The notes beneath the pieces were generated by a model. It saw nothing but the letters and a program-made list of their open reading frames with translations. It ran no database searches and was not told the origin of the DNA. Shown here piece after piece: positions 9,611-21,851 of a stretch of 64,000 nucleotides of DNA (the first letter of the stretch is position 1; every line of letters begins with the position of its first letter). The position numbers and the translations under genes were made by a program. The DNA comes from Caldilineaceae bacterium bin5 (lineage in GTDB: Bacteria; Chloroflexota; Anaerolineae; Caldilineales; Caldilineaceae). The stretch is taken from NCBI GenBank assembly GCA_002238445.1, contig MPML01000019.1:1-64000 (forward strand), given 5' to 3'.

Positions 9611-10705
9611 ATGATGCGCACCGTCTACTGGCAGGACGGAAAAGTAAAAATGATCGATCAACGATTGTTGCCCGGCGAGGAGGTAATAGCCGAATTTGCA
9701 ACCGTTGCCGAAGTTGCGCGCAGCATCAGCGAAATGTATGTCAGGGGCGCGCCCGCCATTGGCGCCACCGCCGCCTACGGTATGGCCCTGGCCGCCAACG
9801 TCAGTGACGCCACCGACAGTGGCGATCTGCTCAACGACCTTCGCCGGGCCAAAGATACACTCGACGCAGCTCGTCCCACCGCAGTGAATCTGAGCTGGGC
9901 CACCCGTCGCCTCCTGTCTTTGGCCGAAGAAATAGCTGCCAGTAAACCATCCATGGAGGGCAGTGTCGCCGACCTGCGAAGCGCGCTGCTGGCTGAGGCC
10001 GAGGCGCTTGCTGACGAAGACATCCAAATAAACCGCCGCATGGGTTACAACGGTGCCGCCGTCGTGCCGGATGGCGCCAATCTGCTCCATCACTGCAACA
10101 CCGGTTCGCTCGCAACTGTAGACTTCGGCACCGCATTAGGCGTCATCTATGCCTGCCACGAACAGGGCAAACAAATCCATGTCTGGGTCGACGAGACCCG
10201 TCCACGCCTCCAGGGCGCTCGCCTGACCGCCTGGGAGCTGATGCGAGCCGAAGTGCCCATGCATCTCATCGCCGACAATGCCGCCGGGCACCTGATGCGC
10301 ACCGGTCAGGTTGATGTCGTCGTATTCGGAGCCGACCGCGTCGCCGCCAATGGCGATGTCGCTAACAAGATTGGCACCTACAAGATCGCTGTAGTCGCGC
10401 GGGAGAACGGAATTCCCGTCTATTGCGTAGCCCCAACCAGTACTGTTGACCTGGACCTTCCCGACGGAGACCACATCCCTATCGAAGAACGGGGCGATGA
10501 AGAGGTGGTTGAAATCGGCGCACGTTCGATCGCTCCTGCAAACGTTCCAGTGTACAACCCGGCCTTTGACATCACCCCCAACCGTTATGTGACCGGAATC
10601 GTTACTGAAGAGGGAATCTGCTACCCCCCGTTCAAACAGAGCTTGCGCACGGCAGTAGAAAAGGGCCGCGCCGCAATCGAGGCGGAGCGCGCAGAAAGAG
10701 AATAA
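9611..10705 (+). CDS. mtnA: S-methyl-5-thioribose-1-phosphate isomerase
   Basis: Methionine-salvage isomerase of 364 residues that converts methylthioribose-1-phosphate to methylthioribulose-1-phosphate; the fold is shared with eIF2B. Family blocks are clear: [13 protein letters not shown] near 40-52, [18 protein letters not shown] around 158-175, [17 protein letters not shown] near 194-210 and [19 protein letters not shown] near 238-256. A second ATG at 9614 is better spaced from AGGGAG (7 bases rather than 4) and may be the true start. First gene after the SAM-I riboswitch. The upstream salvage enzyme (MTA phosphorylase or nucleosidase) is not in this window. Confidence 0.95.
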   Translation: MMRTVYWQDGKVKMIDQRLLPGEEVIAEFATVAEVARSISEMYVRGAPAIGATAAYGMALAANVSDATDSGDLLNDLRRAKDTLDAARPTAVNLSWATRRLLSLAEEIAASKPSMEGSVADLRSALLAEAEALADEDIQINRRMGYNGAAVVPDGANLLHHCNTGSLATVDFGTALGVIYACHEQGKQIHVWVDETRPRLQGARLTAWELMRAEVPMHLIADNAAGHLMRTGQVDVVVFGADRVAANGDVANKIGTYKIAVVARENGIPVYCVAPTSTVDLDLPDGDHIPIEERGDEEVVEIGARSIAPANVPVYNPAFDITPNRYVTGIVTEEGICYPPFKQSLRTAVEKGRAAIEAERAERE

Positions 10706-10711
10706 CTGGCC

Positions 10712-11314
10712 ATGAACGATACCAACAGATTTGATAACATTTGCGTTTACTGCGGATCCAGCGCCGGCGTTGAAGCCGAATATTCCCGGAAAGCAGCTGC
10801 TCTGGGAACAGAGATTGCACGTAGAGGCTATGGCCTCGTCTATGGCGGCGGCAACCTTGGCCTGATGGGGGCGGTCAGTAGGGCAGCCCATTCAGGCGGC
10901 GCTACAGTGTACGGCATTATACCCGGTCCACTTGCCGCAAAAGAGATAGCTGGCGAAACAATAGGCAACATCGAGGTCGTCGAAACGATGCATCAGCGCA
11001 AGGCCCGGATGGCAGAGTTGGCCGATGCCTTCATTACCTTGCCCGGCGGCTTCGGCACTCTGGAAGAATTGTTCGAGACTATCTCCTGGATCCAGCTCGG
11101 CATTCACAGCAAACCGATGGGCCTTCTCAATGTTAACGGCTTCTATGATCCACTGCGTCAGATGCTCGAACATCAGATTGATCAGGGGTTTATCCCCTTC
11201 CGCTATCACCAGTTGCTCGTCATCGAAGAGGATCCTTCGGCCTTGATCGACGGCTTGCTCAATCACGAGTCGCCAAGCAGCTCGGTCAAGTGGATCACGT
11301 CTGAACAGGCATAA
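10712..11314 (+). CDS. LOG-family nucleoside-5'-monophosphate phosphoribohydrolase
   Basis: Rossmann-fold protein of 200 residues in the TIGR00730/LOG family. GGGNLGLMG at 45-53 and the hallmark PGGFGTLEE at 111-119 are intact. Characterised members split AMP or cytokinin nucleotides into base and ribose-5-phosphate. It starts 6 bases after mtnA, so it is almost certainly translated from the same message. In this setting a role in purine salvage from S-adenosylmethionine by-products is plausible but not shown. Confidence 0.88.
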   Translation: MNDTNRFDNICVYCGSSAGVEAEYSRKAAALGTEIARRGYGLVYGGGNLGLMGAVSRAAHSGGATVYGIIPGPLAAKEIAGETIGNIEVVETMHQRKARMAELADAFITLPGGFGTLEELFETISWIQLGIHSKPMGLLNVNGFYDPLRQMLEHQIDQGFIPFRYHQLLVIEEDPSALIDGLLNHESPSSSVKWITSEQA

Positions 11315-11346
11315 CGAATCTCCTAAGCGCCGGCGATTTCCTTTAA

Positions 11347-12138
11347 TTGGCGGACGTCCTGCCCTGCCACCATCTACACTATAGACTAAAGACGAAATTG
11401 TCAGCCAACAGTAGCAGACCTGGCCAAATCGTTGCCCTCGGGGGCCACAACATTTCCGGCGGCGCTGACAATTCGGCGCTAAGCCGCTATATCTTGGACC
11501 AGGCTGCCGCCGAGCGCCCAAGAATCTGCTTTCTGTCGCAAGGGAGCAGCGAAGACGATCTCTATATTGCGAACTTCTACCGCCACTTTCTGGAGTTTGA
11601 CGTTCAGCCGTCTGACCTTTCTCTCTTCAAACCCCACACTGCCGACATAGCAGACTTTCTCTTGGAGCAGAATGTGATCTATGTGGGTGGTGGCAATACA
11701 AAATCGATGCTCGCTGTCTGGCGAGAATGGGGCGTGGACCGGATTCTGCGCCAGGCCTGGGAACAGGGCACCGTCCTGTCGGGTGTCAGCGCTGGCGCGA
11801 TTTGCTGGTTTGAGCAAGGCCTCACCGATTCAATACCCGGCAACCTGACATCCCTCGACTGCCTGGGTTTCCTGCCAGGCAGTTGCGCGCCGCATTATGA
11901 CAGTGAGACAGATCGACGCCCCAGCTTTCATCGCCTTATCGAGAAAAACGAATTGGCGGCCGGCTATGGGATCGACGACAACGCCGGCCTTCATTTCATC
12001 GGTGCCGAACTCCGTCGCGTAATATCTTCCAGCGCCGGCGCCACCGCCTATCGGGTCGAGCGTAGGGCATCCGGCGTTTCCGAAACAGCGCTGGATGCTT
12101 CAACAATGGTTGGCCTGACCGTCAGCGGCGCCAACTAA
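11347..12138 (+). CDS. Peptidase E-like serine hydrolase (S51 family)
   Basis: Protein of up to 263 residues. GVSAGA near 146-151 is the nucleophile elbow (Ser148), and IVALGGHNISGG and VIYVGGGNT match the flavodoxin-like core of peptidase E and cyanophycinase relatives. Known members cleave Asp-X dipeptides or cyanophycin. The start is uncertain: the long frame opens with TTG at 11347, and another TTG at 11398 lies closer to the conserved core; neither has a strong ribosome binding site. It sits between the LOG and PfkB genes of the SAM cluster. Confidence 0.8.
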   Translation: MADVLPCHHLHYRLKTKLSANSSRPGQIVALGGHNISGGADNSALSRYILDQAAAERPRICFLSQGSSEDDLYIANFYRHFLEFDVQPSDLSLFKPHTADIADFLLEQNVIYVGGGNTKSMLAVWREWGVDRILRQAWEQGTVLSGVSAGAICWFEQGLTDSIPGNLTSLDCLGFLPGSCAPHYDSETDRRPSFHRLIEKNELAAGYGIDDNAGLHFIGAELRRVISSSAGATAYRVERRASGVSETALDASTMVGLTVSGAN

Positions 12139-12170
12139 CACATCGAAACAGACATACGAACGGACTCTAA

Positions 12171-13127
12171 ATGAAAATCGTCGTTTCCGGCTCCATCGCT
12201 TATGACTACCTGATGACCTTCCCCGGCCGGTTCACCGATCAGATCATCCCCGAAAAACTGACTCGCCTCAGCGTTAGCTTTCTTGTCGACGAAATGGTTC
12301 GCCAGCGCGGAGGCACCGCCGCCAACATTGCCTACTCGCTCAAACTCCTGGGTGGCGACCCGATACTCTTCGGAACAGTCGGCCAGGATTTCGGCGACTA
12401 TGCGGCCTGGCTGCAGGAACACGGTATCCGCACTGATCATGTCGTCGAGATTCCACACAAGTTCACCGCCAGCTTTTTCGTCAGCACCGACGATGAGCAG
12501 AACCAGATCGCCAACTTCTATCCAGGCGCCATGAGCGACAGCCGCACGATCTCACTGGCCGATCAAGGGCTGACCGACGCTGACGTCATTATCATCAGCC
12601 CCAACGATCCCCAGGCCATGCTCAACTATACAGCCGAATGCCGAGACCTTGGCATCCCCTTTGCCTACGACCCCAGCCAGCAAACAGCTCGTCTCAGCGG
12701 CGAAGACCTTCGCCATAGCATTCCCGGCGCCAAGTGGCTGATGGTCAACGACTACGAAATGGCCGTGATCGAGGAGAAAACCGGCTGGGCCCGGCAGACG
12801 ATTCTCCAGGAAGTCGAAACGCTTATCGTTACCGAAGGCCGGGCGGGGAGTCTCATCTACCACGACGGCGAAGAGTTCCACATTCCGGTAGCCCCGCCCC
12901 AAAAAGTGGCCGAGCCTACCGGCGTTGGCGACGCCTACCGCGGCGCCTTCTTCGCCGCCCACTGCGCCGGACTGCCGGTCGACGTATGCGGCCGCGTCGG
13001 CGCCATGTGTGCCACCTATGTCCTGGAACAGATCGGGACGACTAACCACAGCTTTACACTGGATGAGTTTGCGCTCCGCTATCAGCAGACCTTCGATGAG
13101 GAGCTTCTCTGGGGAGAACCGGCCTGA
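12171..13127 (+). CDS. PfkB-family kinase, adenosine kinase-like
   Basis: Ribokinase-fold protein of 318 residues. The N-terminal GGTAANIAYSLKLLGG and GTVGQDFG blocks and the anion-hole/catalytic motif GVGDA (251-255, where GAGDA is usual) define the family; the aspartate is the catalytic base. Because the next genes include ahcY, whose reaction releases adenosine, phosphorylation of adenosine to AMP is the most economical role, but other nucleosides or sugars remain possible. Its stop codon is followed after one base by the ATG of the GNAT gene. Confidence 0.82.
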   Translation: MKIVVSGSIAYDYLMTFPGRFTDQIIPEKLTRLSVSFLVDEMVRQRGGTAANIAYSLKLLGGDPILFGTVGQDFGDYAAWLQEHGIRTDHVVEIPHKFTASFFVSTDDEQNQIANFYPGAMSDSRTISLADQGLTDADVIIISPNDPQAMLNYTAECRDLGIPFAYDPSQQTARLSGEDLRHSIPGAKWLMVNDYEMAVIEEKTGWARQTILQEVETLIVTEGRAGSLIYHDGEEFHIPVAPPQKVAEPTGVGDAYRGAFFAAHCAGLPVDVCGRVGAMCATYVLEQIGTTNHSFTLDEFALRYQQTFDEELLWGEPA

Positions 13128-13128
13128 A

Positions 13129-15353
<2,225 letters not shown>

Positions 15354-15398
15354 AACTATGCCTCGCCGCCAGGAGGGCGGCAGACAGGAGACATGCCA

Positions 15399-16613
15399 AT
15401 GAGCAGTACCTTTATGACCGCGCCTTCACTCCTATTTACCAGCGAATCGGTAACGGAGGGGCACCCCGACAAGATGTGCGACCAGATCAGCGACGCCGTG
15501 GTGGATGCCATTATGGAACAGGATCCCCATGCCCGCATTGCTTGTGAGACGGCCGTAAAGACTGGCTTTGTAATTCTCCTCGGTGAAATTACAACCTCGG
15601 CTTCCCTGAACTATGATGAACTGGTCCGGTCCGTCGTCAAGGATATCGGTTTCGATAACAGCGACAAAGGGTTTGACGGCGAGACTTGCGGCGTACAGGT
15701 CGCCATCGCTTCGCAGTCGCCCGATATTGCCCTTGGCGTCGACAGAGCACAGGAATTCAAATCCGACGCCATGGACAGCGAAGAGGACGAGATTGAATCG
15801 GTCGGCGCCGGCGACCAGGGAATGATGTTCGGCTTTGCCTGCAATGAAACCGACTCTCTGATGCCTCTGCCGATCTATCTGGCCCACAATCTTAGTCGAT
15901 GTCTGGCCGAACTTCGCAAGTCAGATACACTTCCCTGGCTGGGCCCGGACGGCAAGTCGCAAGTCACAGTCGAATACAGCCGCGGCAAGCCTAAACGCAT
16001 CCACACGGTCCTGATCAGCACACAGCACTCGGCCGAAATCTGCGCCGACGATATCAGGCGGCAGATTATCGAACATTGCATCAGTCCTACGCTTCCCGCC
16101 GAAATGGTGGACGACGACCTGCTCATCTACGTAAATCCAACCGGCCGCTTCGTTGTCGGTGGGCCGATGGGAGACGCCGGCCTGACCGGGCGCAAAATCA
16201 TCGTCGATACCTACGGCGGTATGGGTCGACACGGTGGCGGCGCGTTCAGCGGTAAAGACTGCACTAAAGTCGACCGCAGCGGTGCCTACGCCGCCCGCTG
16301 GGTAGCAAAAAACATCGTCGCGGCGGGCTTGGCAGACCGGTGTGAAATCCAGCTCGCCTACGCCATCGGCATCGCCCAGCCTCTCAGCGTGAATGTCGAA
16401 ACATTCGGCACCGGCAAGACCAGCGACGCAAAAATCGAAGAACTGATCGATGCACACTTCGACCTGCGTCCTGGCGCCATTATCCGCGACCTGGATCTAC
16501 GTCGCCCCATCTACCGGCAGACGGCAACTTACGGACACTTTGGGCGGGACGACATCGACCTGCCCTGGGAAAATACTGACAAGGCGGATCTCCTGCGGCA
16601 AACCGCAGGCTGA
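15399..16613 (+). CDS. metK: S-adenosylmethionine synthetase
   Basis: Makes SAM from methionine and ATP. About 404 residues. The family motif GHPDK is at 21-25, and GGGAFSGKD followed by [12 protein letters not shown] is the phosphate-binding signature. The second of two nearby ATGs (15399) is 8 bases from AGGAG and is preferred over 15393. Together with ahcY, mtnA and the PfkB kinase it makes a SAM-use and recycling set that a SAM-I riboswitch could control from upstream. Confidence 0.97.
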   Translation: MSSTFMTAPSLLFTSESVTEGHPDKMCDQISDAVVDAIMEQDPHARIACETAVKTGFVILLGEITTSASLNYDELVRSVVKDIGFDNSDKGFDGETCGVQVAIASQSPDIALGVDRAQEFKSDAMDSEEDEIESVGAGDQGMMFGFACNETDSLMPLPIYLAHNLSRCLAELRKSDTLPWLGPDGKSQVTVEYSRGKPKRIHTVLISTQHSAEICADDIRRQIIEHCISPTLPAEMVDDDLLIYVNPTGRFVVGGPMGDAGLTGRKIIVDTYGGMGRHGGGAFSGKDCTKVDRSGAYAARWVAKNIVAAGLADRCEIQLAYAIGIAQPLSVNVETFGTGKTSDAKIEELIDAHFDLRPGAIIRDLDLRRPIYRQTATYGHFGRDDIDLPWENTDKADLLRQTAG

Positions 16614-16627
16614 ATGTACTGAACTCT

Positions 16628-17524
16628 ATGGAGACGCAAGAACAGAGCGGCACTGCCCTCCTGTCATTAAAAGAACTGCCGTCGATATTCTGGTACATCG
16701 TTGCCAGCGCCTCGGGGCTGGCATTGATTCTGATCCTCGTAATGGTCATACTTGGATATCGCGATGGCCTTCAGCGCGGCGAAGCCCAAAAGCGGCAACA
16801 GGTCGCAATTATGCTGCAACGTGCGTCCGACATGCTGGAAAACGGCCAGCCTCAGGAAGCGCTGGCTGCCTACAGGTTAATTCTTCAGGTCGACCCCGAA
16901 AACGAGGCCGCCCGTAACGCAATCCCTGCCGTTGAGGCAATTTCAACCGTTGAACCCGTTCCGGTCGAGGAAACCGCGCCAAGCGCGGTCGACCTTGAGT
17001 GGGCTAAGGCGCTCAAACTGTATGACGCCGGCCGTTGGCAAGAGGCAATTCAGGCATTCTCGCTAGTGCAGTCCATGCAAGCCGATTACAGAAGCGAAGA
17101 GATGAATCAGAATCTGTTTATCTCCTACGTCGAGCTGGCCAGAGCCGTAACTGCTGAAGGGAGCCTGGAGGAGGCGGTGCAGCTGTTCGACAAAGCGCTC
17201 GAAATGAACGCCAACGAACCGCTGATTCAGCAGGAGCGCCACATGACGGCCCAGTACGTGGACGTCAAAACCTATTGGGGCGCCGATTGGGCGCAAGTGA
17301 TCCTCCTCCTTGAAGATCTCTACCAGATTGATCCGGAATACCGCGACGTGCGTTTCCTCTTGCAGAGGGCGCACGTCCAACAAGGCGAGAGTCTCGCCGG
17401 CGAAGAAGAGTGGTGTGCGGCCGCATCCGAATTTACCAGCGCCATAGCCGTACTTGACTGGCTCGAGCTGCGTGGTAGACGTGATGAGTTGGCCGCCCAG
17501 TGTCGTAACGCGAACGTTGGTTAG
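16628..17524 (+). CDS. Membrane-anchored TPR protein
   Basis: Protein of 298 residues with one N-terminal membrane helix (about 20-43) and a soluble C-terminal part containing TPR-like helical pairs, for example around 58-85 (LENGQPQEALAAYRLIL) and further repeats near 125 and 175. No catalytic motif is visible. It follows metK by 14 bases and may be carried on the same transcript by position only. TPR proteins usually mediate protein contacts; the partner is unknown. Confidence 0.7.
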   Translation: METQEQSGTALLSLKELPSIFWYIVASASGLALILILVMVILGYRDGLQRGEAQKRQQVAIMLQRASDMLENGQPQEALAAYRLILQVDPENEAARNAIPAVEAISTVEPVPVEETAPSAVDLEWAKALKLYDAGRWQEAIQAFSLVQSMQADYRSEEMNQNLFISYVELARAVTAEGSLEEAVQLFDKALEMNANEPLIQQERHMTAQYVDVKTYWGADWAQVILLLEDLYQIDPEYRDVRFLLQRAHVQQGESLAGEEEWCAAASEFTSAIAVLDWLELRGRRDELAAQCRNANVG

Positions 17525-17661
17525 GTTCTTCTCGATTAAAAGGCTGCTGCACCGCCTCTTGGCCCATCCGGTTCACTCCTCTCTATCCGTTGGACCAGCG
17601 GGTCCTGGACCCTTCTTGCGCTCGCCCTGTTTTTCTCACTGAACCCTACACTCCACCGGAA

Positions 17662-17690
17662 TTGTCCAAATGGCCGCTTAAGGCTATAAT
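17662..17690 (+). promoter_or_regulatory. Promoter of the tRNA cluster
   Basis: TTGTCC at 17662-17667, a 17-base spacer and a perfect TATAAT at 17685-17690. Tract and distance fit a start about 8 bases before the first tRNA. Confidence 0.72.
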
Positions 17691-17705
17691 TGTACGGTGC
17701 AAATA

Positions 17706-17779
17706 CGGGGAGTAGCGCAGCCTGGCAGCGCACAGCGTTTGGGACGCTGGGGTCGGAGGTTCAAATCCTCTCTCCCCGA
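17706..17779 (+). tRNA. tRNA-Pro (anticodon TGG)
   Basis: Acceptor arms CGGGGAG and CTCCCCG pair fully. The anticodon stem CAGCG/CGCTG encloses a loop with TGG, and the T arm is GGAGG-TTCAAAT-CCTCT. No CCA is encoded. Confidence 0.95.
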
Positions 17780-17782
17780 CTT

Positions 17783-17853
17783 GCGGGTATAGCTCAATGG
17801 TAGAGCGCCGGCCTTCCAAGCCGACGATGCGGGTTCGATCCCCGCTACCCGCT
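17783..17853 (+). tRNA. tRNA-Gly (anticodon TCC)
   Basis: Acceptor arms GCGGGTA and TACCCGC pair fully. The anticodon loop CTTCCAA contains TCC. It follows tRNA-Pro by 3 bases, so the two are co-transcribed. No CCA is encoded. Confidence 0.95.
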
Positions 17854-17875
17854 CTCAGGCATCCCTGCCAAGGTT

Positions 17876-17947
17876 GGATCGGTAGCTCAATGGCAGAGCA
17901 AGGAGCTCATAACTCCTGGGTTACAGGTTCGAGTCCTGTCCGATCCA
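17876..17947 (+). tRNA. tRNA-Met (anticodon CAT)
   Basis: Acceptor arms GGATCGG and CCGATCC pair fully. The anticodon stem AGGAG/CTCCT encloses CTCATAA. It lacks the three G-C pairs and the position 1-72 mismatch of initiators, so it is an elongator tRNA-Met, or less likely a lysidine-modified tRNA-Ile. Confidence 0.93.
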
Positions 17948-18147
17948 CACACTCCTTCTCTTCTCCACTCGCATGTCCACTGCCCTACTTCTGGGCTTTC
18001 CTCGCCTCTTGCATTTCCAAACAAGAAACTCTCGCTGCCGTCTTCATTCTCAAAGGCGCCGGCCGAATGGCTGCGAAAAGTAAGGCCTGCTCCCTGGCGC
18101 ACAATCCTGCCATCACGTCACGATTTCTGTTCCGCGCCCAGACCCGT

Positions 18148-18157
18148 ATGCTATAAT
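18148..18157 (+). promoter_or_regulatory. Extended -10 promoter for era
   Basis: TGCTATAAT at 18149-18157 is an extended -10 box with a perfect hexamer. The -35 region is weak. It lies about 70 bases before the era start codon. Confidence 0.55.
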
Positions 18158-18225
18158 TCGCCCGCAACTGACGGGCCCGGACTTGCAACCACAACTGCCG
18201 CAACGCGACAAGGAGAACAGCCAGC

Positions 18226-19206
18226 ATGCCCGAAGCGGAATCTCAAGTCGAGATTGACATTCTCTCCGAGAAGGTTCACAGCGGTTTCGTCGCCGTTATT
18301 GGCCGGCCCAATGTAGGTAAGTCGACCCTGCTAAATCTTGTGCTCGGGCAAAAGATCGCGATCACGAGCGACAAGCCGCAGACAACCCGCGACCAGATCA
18401 TGGGAATTCGCACCGATGAAGACGCGCAGTATATCTTCCTCGACACGCCAGGCATCCACCAGCCCCGCAACAAGCTCGGCAAACATATGGTAAATGTGGC
18501 CGAACAGGCGATCACCAGTGACGCTGATGTTATCCTCTGGCTGGTGGACATCACGACGCCGCCCACGGTTGACGACATCTATATCTCGGAACGTCTTGCT
18601 GAACTGCACGCAGCTGCCGGCGGCCTGCCATTCCTGATGATGGCCGCAAACAAGATCGACGCATTGCAAGGCGCAGATCTCTTCAACAGGCAGATCGAGT
18701 ACGGGGCGCTTCTCAACTGGCTTACCAGCGCAAAAAGCGGACAGGATGCCATACCTGTTCTGCCTCTCAGCGCAACCTCCGGCGAGGGTGTGGACGCGCT
18801 GCTCGCCGCCCTTGCCGAGCTGCTGCCTCCAGGCCCTCTCTACTACCCAAGCGAGCAGGTCACCGACCTTTCAATGCGCTTCATAGCCGCAGAAATCGTG
18901 CGCGAAAAGGCCCTCCTTCTCCTGCGGCAGGAGATTCCGCACAGCCTGGCCGTCGTGGTAACCGAATGGAACGAGCGCGGCCCGGAGATGACGCACATCG
19001 CCGCCACGGTATATGTGGAACGACACAGCCAGAAGGGCATCGTGCTTGGAAACGGCGGCTCCATGATCAAGAAAATCGGGCAGGAGGCTCGACCTGAAAT
19101 CGAAGAAATGGTCGGTACAAAGGTCTACCTGGAACTGTGGGTAAAAGTGCTGCAGAAGTGGCGCCGCAAAGAGAATCTCCTGCGGCGCCTGGGCTACCAA
19201 TACTGA
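18226..19206 (+). CDS. era: GTPase Era
   Basis: Ribosome-assembly GTPase of 326 residues that acts on the 16S rRNA 3' end. GTPase motifs are GRPNVGKS (26-33), DTPG (73-76) and NKID (142-145); the C-terminal third is a KH domain with GNGGSMIKKIG and a KVYLELWVKV strand. A short N-terminal extension of about 18 residues precedes the G domain. AAGGAG lies before the ATG. It stands alone behind its own promoter and is followed by mutS2. Confidence 0.96.
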   Translation: MPEAESQVEIDILSEKVHSGFVAVIGRPNVGKSTLLNLVLGQKIAITSDKPQTTRDQIMGIRTDEDAQYIFLDTPGIHQPRNKLGKHMVNVAEQAITSDADVILWLVDITTPPTVDDIYISERLAELHAAAGGLPFLMMAANKIDALQGADLFNRQIEYGALLNWLTSAKSGQDAIPVLPLSATSGEGVDALLAALAELLPPGPLYYPSEQVTDLSMRFIAAEIVREKALLLLRQEIPHSLAVVVTEWNERGPEMTHIAATVYVERHSQKGIVLGNGGSMIKKIGQEARPEIEEMVGTKVYLELWVKVLQKWRRKENLLRRLGYQY

Positions 19207-19348
19207 CGCTTGGCAATCGTCGAAAAGGTTAGACCTCCGCAGCCGGTCGCAGCCACTGTAATTGGCTTTTCGACCTTGCTTTGGTTTCCCTGCGCGCGCT
19301 GTGATATGATCGCGGCAGATTGTTCCACCTTGTATACAAAGGTTGCCG

Positions 19349-21841
19349 ATGAATCCGCACACGATTCGCATTCTGGAATACGACAAGATTCTGAAGACGC
19401 TGGCCACGTTTTGTGCCTTCGACGGCGGCGCCGAGTTGGCAACCTCGCTGCTGCCCAGCGACGACCTGCGAACTATCAGTGACTGGATGGAGCAGACCAG
19501 CGAAGCCTGCCGGTTGCTCGAACAGAAGACCGACATCTACTTCGGAGGCGTTTACGACGTACGCGCCTTTATCGCTAAGTCCGAGCGCGGCAGCATTCTG
19601 ATTCCGACCGAACTGGTCGAAGTTCGTACCACCCTCATGCGCGCCCGCACGCTTCGCAATACATTGACCCGGCTCAACCGTCAGTTTCCACGTCTCGCAG
19701 ACATCGCATTTTCCATCGAACCATGTGAGCATGTCATCGGCGAAATAAGCCGCTGTATTAACGACCGCGCCGAGGTTGTAGATAGCGCATCCAACGAATT
19801 GGGGCGAATCCGTGCCCAATTACGGGTGGCCCAGGACAGGCTCCTCAGCACTTTGGACCGGCTCGTGCAGAGCACCGATGTCGTCCCTTACCTGCAGGAA
19901 TCGATCGTCACCCAGCGCCAGGGCCGCTACGTCATTCCAGTGCGCTCGGAATACAAAGGACAGGTGCAGGGCATCGTGCACGACCAGTCGGCCAGCGGCG
20001 CGACCTTCTTTATCGAACCCATTGCCGTGGTCGAACAGAACAACGCCGTCCGCGAATTGGAGTTGGATGAAGAGAAGGAGGTCCGGCGCATCCTCTCCGA
20101 GCTCTCCGATCTTGTCGCCGATGAGGGACCCTACATCAACCGCAACGTACAGATTCTGTCGCAACTCGACTTCACTTTTGCCAAGGCCAAGTATGCGATT
20201 GAGATGGAGGCTACCGCGCCCGATATCGTCTCCTTTCAACAGAAGCGGGCCGAAATATTCGCCGGAATCGACGAGGATACCAAAGAAGAGCGCACCATCC
20301 AGCATCCGGGTTCCGTTCTGAACTTCCGCCAGGCCCGGCACCCCATACTTGAACCGGATTCCGTCGTTCCCATCGATGTCTATTTCGACAACGAATGTTA
20401 CATTCTTGTGGTTACGGGCCCCAACACAGGCGGCAAGACCGTCACCCTGAAGACCGTCGGCCTTCTAACCCTGATGGCCCAGTCGGGCATGATGATCCCC
20501 GTTGACGAGGGCAGTACACTCTCCGTATTCGAGGGCGTCTACGCCGATATTGGCGACGAACAGTCCATCGAACAGAACTTGAGCACTTTCTCCAGCCACA
20601 TGACCAATATCATCAACATCCTGGAAGAGGCCGACCCGCAAAGCCTCGTCCTGCTTGATGAACTGGGCGCCGGAACCGATCCCGACGAAGGCTCCGCCCT
20701 CGCTGCGGCACTGCTCGAAAACCTGCGCGATCGAGGCATTACCACGCTCGCCACGACCCATTACAGCGACCTGAAACTGTATGCCCACAACACCGCCGGC
20801 GTTCGCAACGCATCCGTTGAATTCGACGTCGAGAATCTCAGCCCTACTTTCGAGCTAAGTATCGGCCTGCCGGGCCGCTCCAACGCCTTGACCATCGCTC
20901 GCCGACTCGGGCTCAACCCGGTCATCGTTGATGACGCCGAAAAAATCTCGCGGCCGGAGTCCCTCGAAGTCGAGGCTATGCTCGAGGATGTGAGGCGCGC
21001 CCGCCAGGAGGCGAGGCGCGTACTCGGTGACGCCAAGGACAGGGAGCGCAGCGCCCATGTCATCGAGGAGGACCTGCGTTACCAGCTGGCAAGCATCGAA
21101 GAAGCCCGCCGCAAAGTCGTGGCCGAAACGCGTACAACCATGCAGAATGAACTGGCGGAAATCAGGCGCGAGATTGACGGTTTCCGGCGGCGCATGGCCA
21201 AAGGCGGCATCGACAACCAAGACGTACATTCACAGTTCATGCAGAATGCCGCGCAGACCATCGGCCGCCGCGAATCGGACACTGATGGACTGGTCGACCA
21301 GGAGGTCACAACACCAGGCTCGACGAGTTCCCGGATTCCCGGAGCCATTGAAAAGGGAGACAGGGTATTCGTACCCAACCTTCAGGCCACCGGCGAGGTG
21401 ATCGGCATCGATTTCCGCAATGGCGTCCCCAATGAGGCCGAAGTTCAGGTAGGCAATTTTCGACTCAAATTGCCCCTTCGACGACTGGAGCTACGCAGCA
21501 AAGCCCAGTCAGAGCCAGAGCAGACACCGCAACCTGTCGTACGCGTGCAGAAAAAATCGCAATCAAGCGCGGCCGCGTCGACTTCGCAGACAGAGCTGGA
21601 TCTCAGAGGAGAAAGGGTGGACGCGGGCTTGCAGCGGCTTGAAGGCTACCTCGACGACGCCTACCTCGAAAACGTCCCCTGGGTGCGTATTATCCATGGC
21701 AAAGGGACCGGGGCGATGCGAGACGCCGTGCGCACTGCCTTGAAAGGCCATCCTCTGGTCAGCAAATTCCGCCCTGGCGTACTTGGCGAAGGTGACGACG
21801 GCGTCACGGTTGCCAATCTGATGACCGACGAAGAAGGGTAG
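19349..21841 (+). CDS. mutS2: Endonuclease MutS2
   Basis: MutS-family ATPase of about 830 residues, linked to suppression of recombination and rescue of collided ribosomes in other bacteria. Walker A is GPNTGGKT (357-364) and Walker B is LVLLDELGAGTDPDEG (near 435). A coiled-coil-rich stretch follows (about 530-620), and the last 75 residues are an Smr nuclease domain with LDLRG and HGKGTG. The usual LDLHG reads LDLRG here, so nuclease function deserves checking. The ATG at 19349 has AAAGG upstream and is preferred over a TTG two codons earlier. Confidence 0.95.
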   Translation: MNPHTIRILEYDKILKTLATFCAFDGGAELATSLLPSDDLRTISDWMEQTSEACRLLEQKTDIYFGGVYDVRAFIAKSERGSILIPTELVEVRTTLMRARTLRNTLTRLNRQFPRLADIAFSIEPCEHVIGEISRCINDRAEVVDSASNELGRIRAQLRVAQDRLLSTLDRLVQSTDVVPYLQESIVTQRQGRYVIPVRSEYKGQVQGIVHDQSASGATFFIEPIAVVEQNNAVRELELDEEKEVRRILSELSDLVADEGPYINRNVQILSQLDFTFAKAKYAIEMEATAPDIVSFQQKRAEIFAGIDEDTKEERTIQHPGSVLNFRQARHPILEPDSVVPIDVYFDNECYILVVTGPNTGGKTVTLKTVGLLTLMAQSGMMIPVDEGSTLSVFEGVYADIGDEQSIEQNLSTFSSHMTNIINILEEADPQSLVLLDELGAGTDPDEGSALAAALLENLRDRGITTLATTHYSDLKLYAHNTAGVRNASVEFDVENLSPTFELSIGLPGRSNALTIARRLGLNPVIVDDAEKISRPESLEVEAMLEDVRRARQEARRVLGDAKDRERSAHVIEEDLRYQLASIEEARRKVVAETRTTMQNELAEIRREIDGFRRRMAKGGIDNQDVHSQFMQNAAQTIGRRESDTDGLVDQEVTTPGSTSSRIPGAIEKGDRVFVPNLQATGEVIGIDFRNGVPNEAEVQVGNFRLKLPLRRLELRSKAQSEPEQTPQPVVRVQKKSQSSAAASTSQTELDLRGERVDAGLQRLEGYLDDAYLENVPWVRIIHGKGTGAMRDAVRTALKGHPLVSKFRPGVLGEGDDGVTVANLMTDEEG

Positions 21842-21851
21842 CCAACCGGCC

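Noticed and set aside
19812-20321. Long open frame inside mutS2 in another frame
   Set aside because: It lies wholly within a well-supported gene and its product is Arg/Ser-rich, as expected for a shadow frame.
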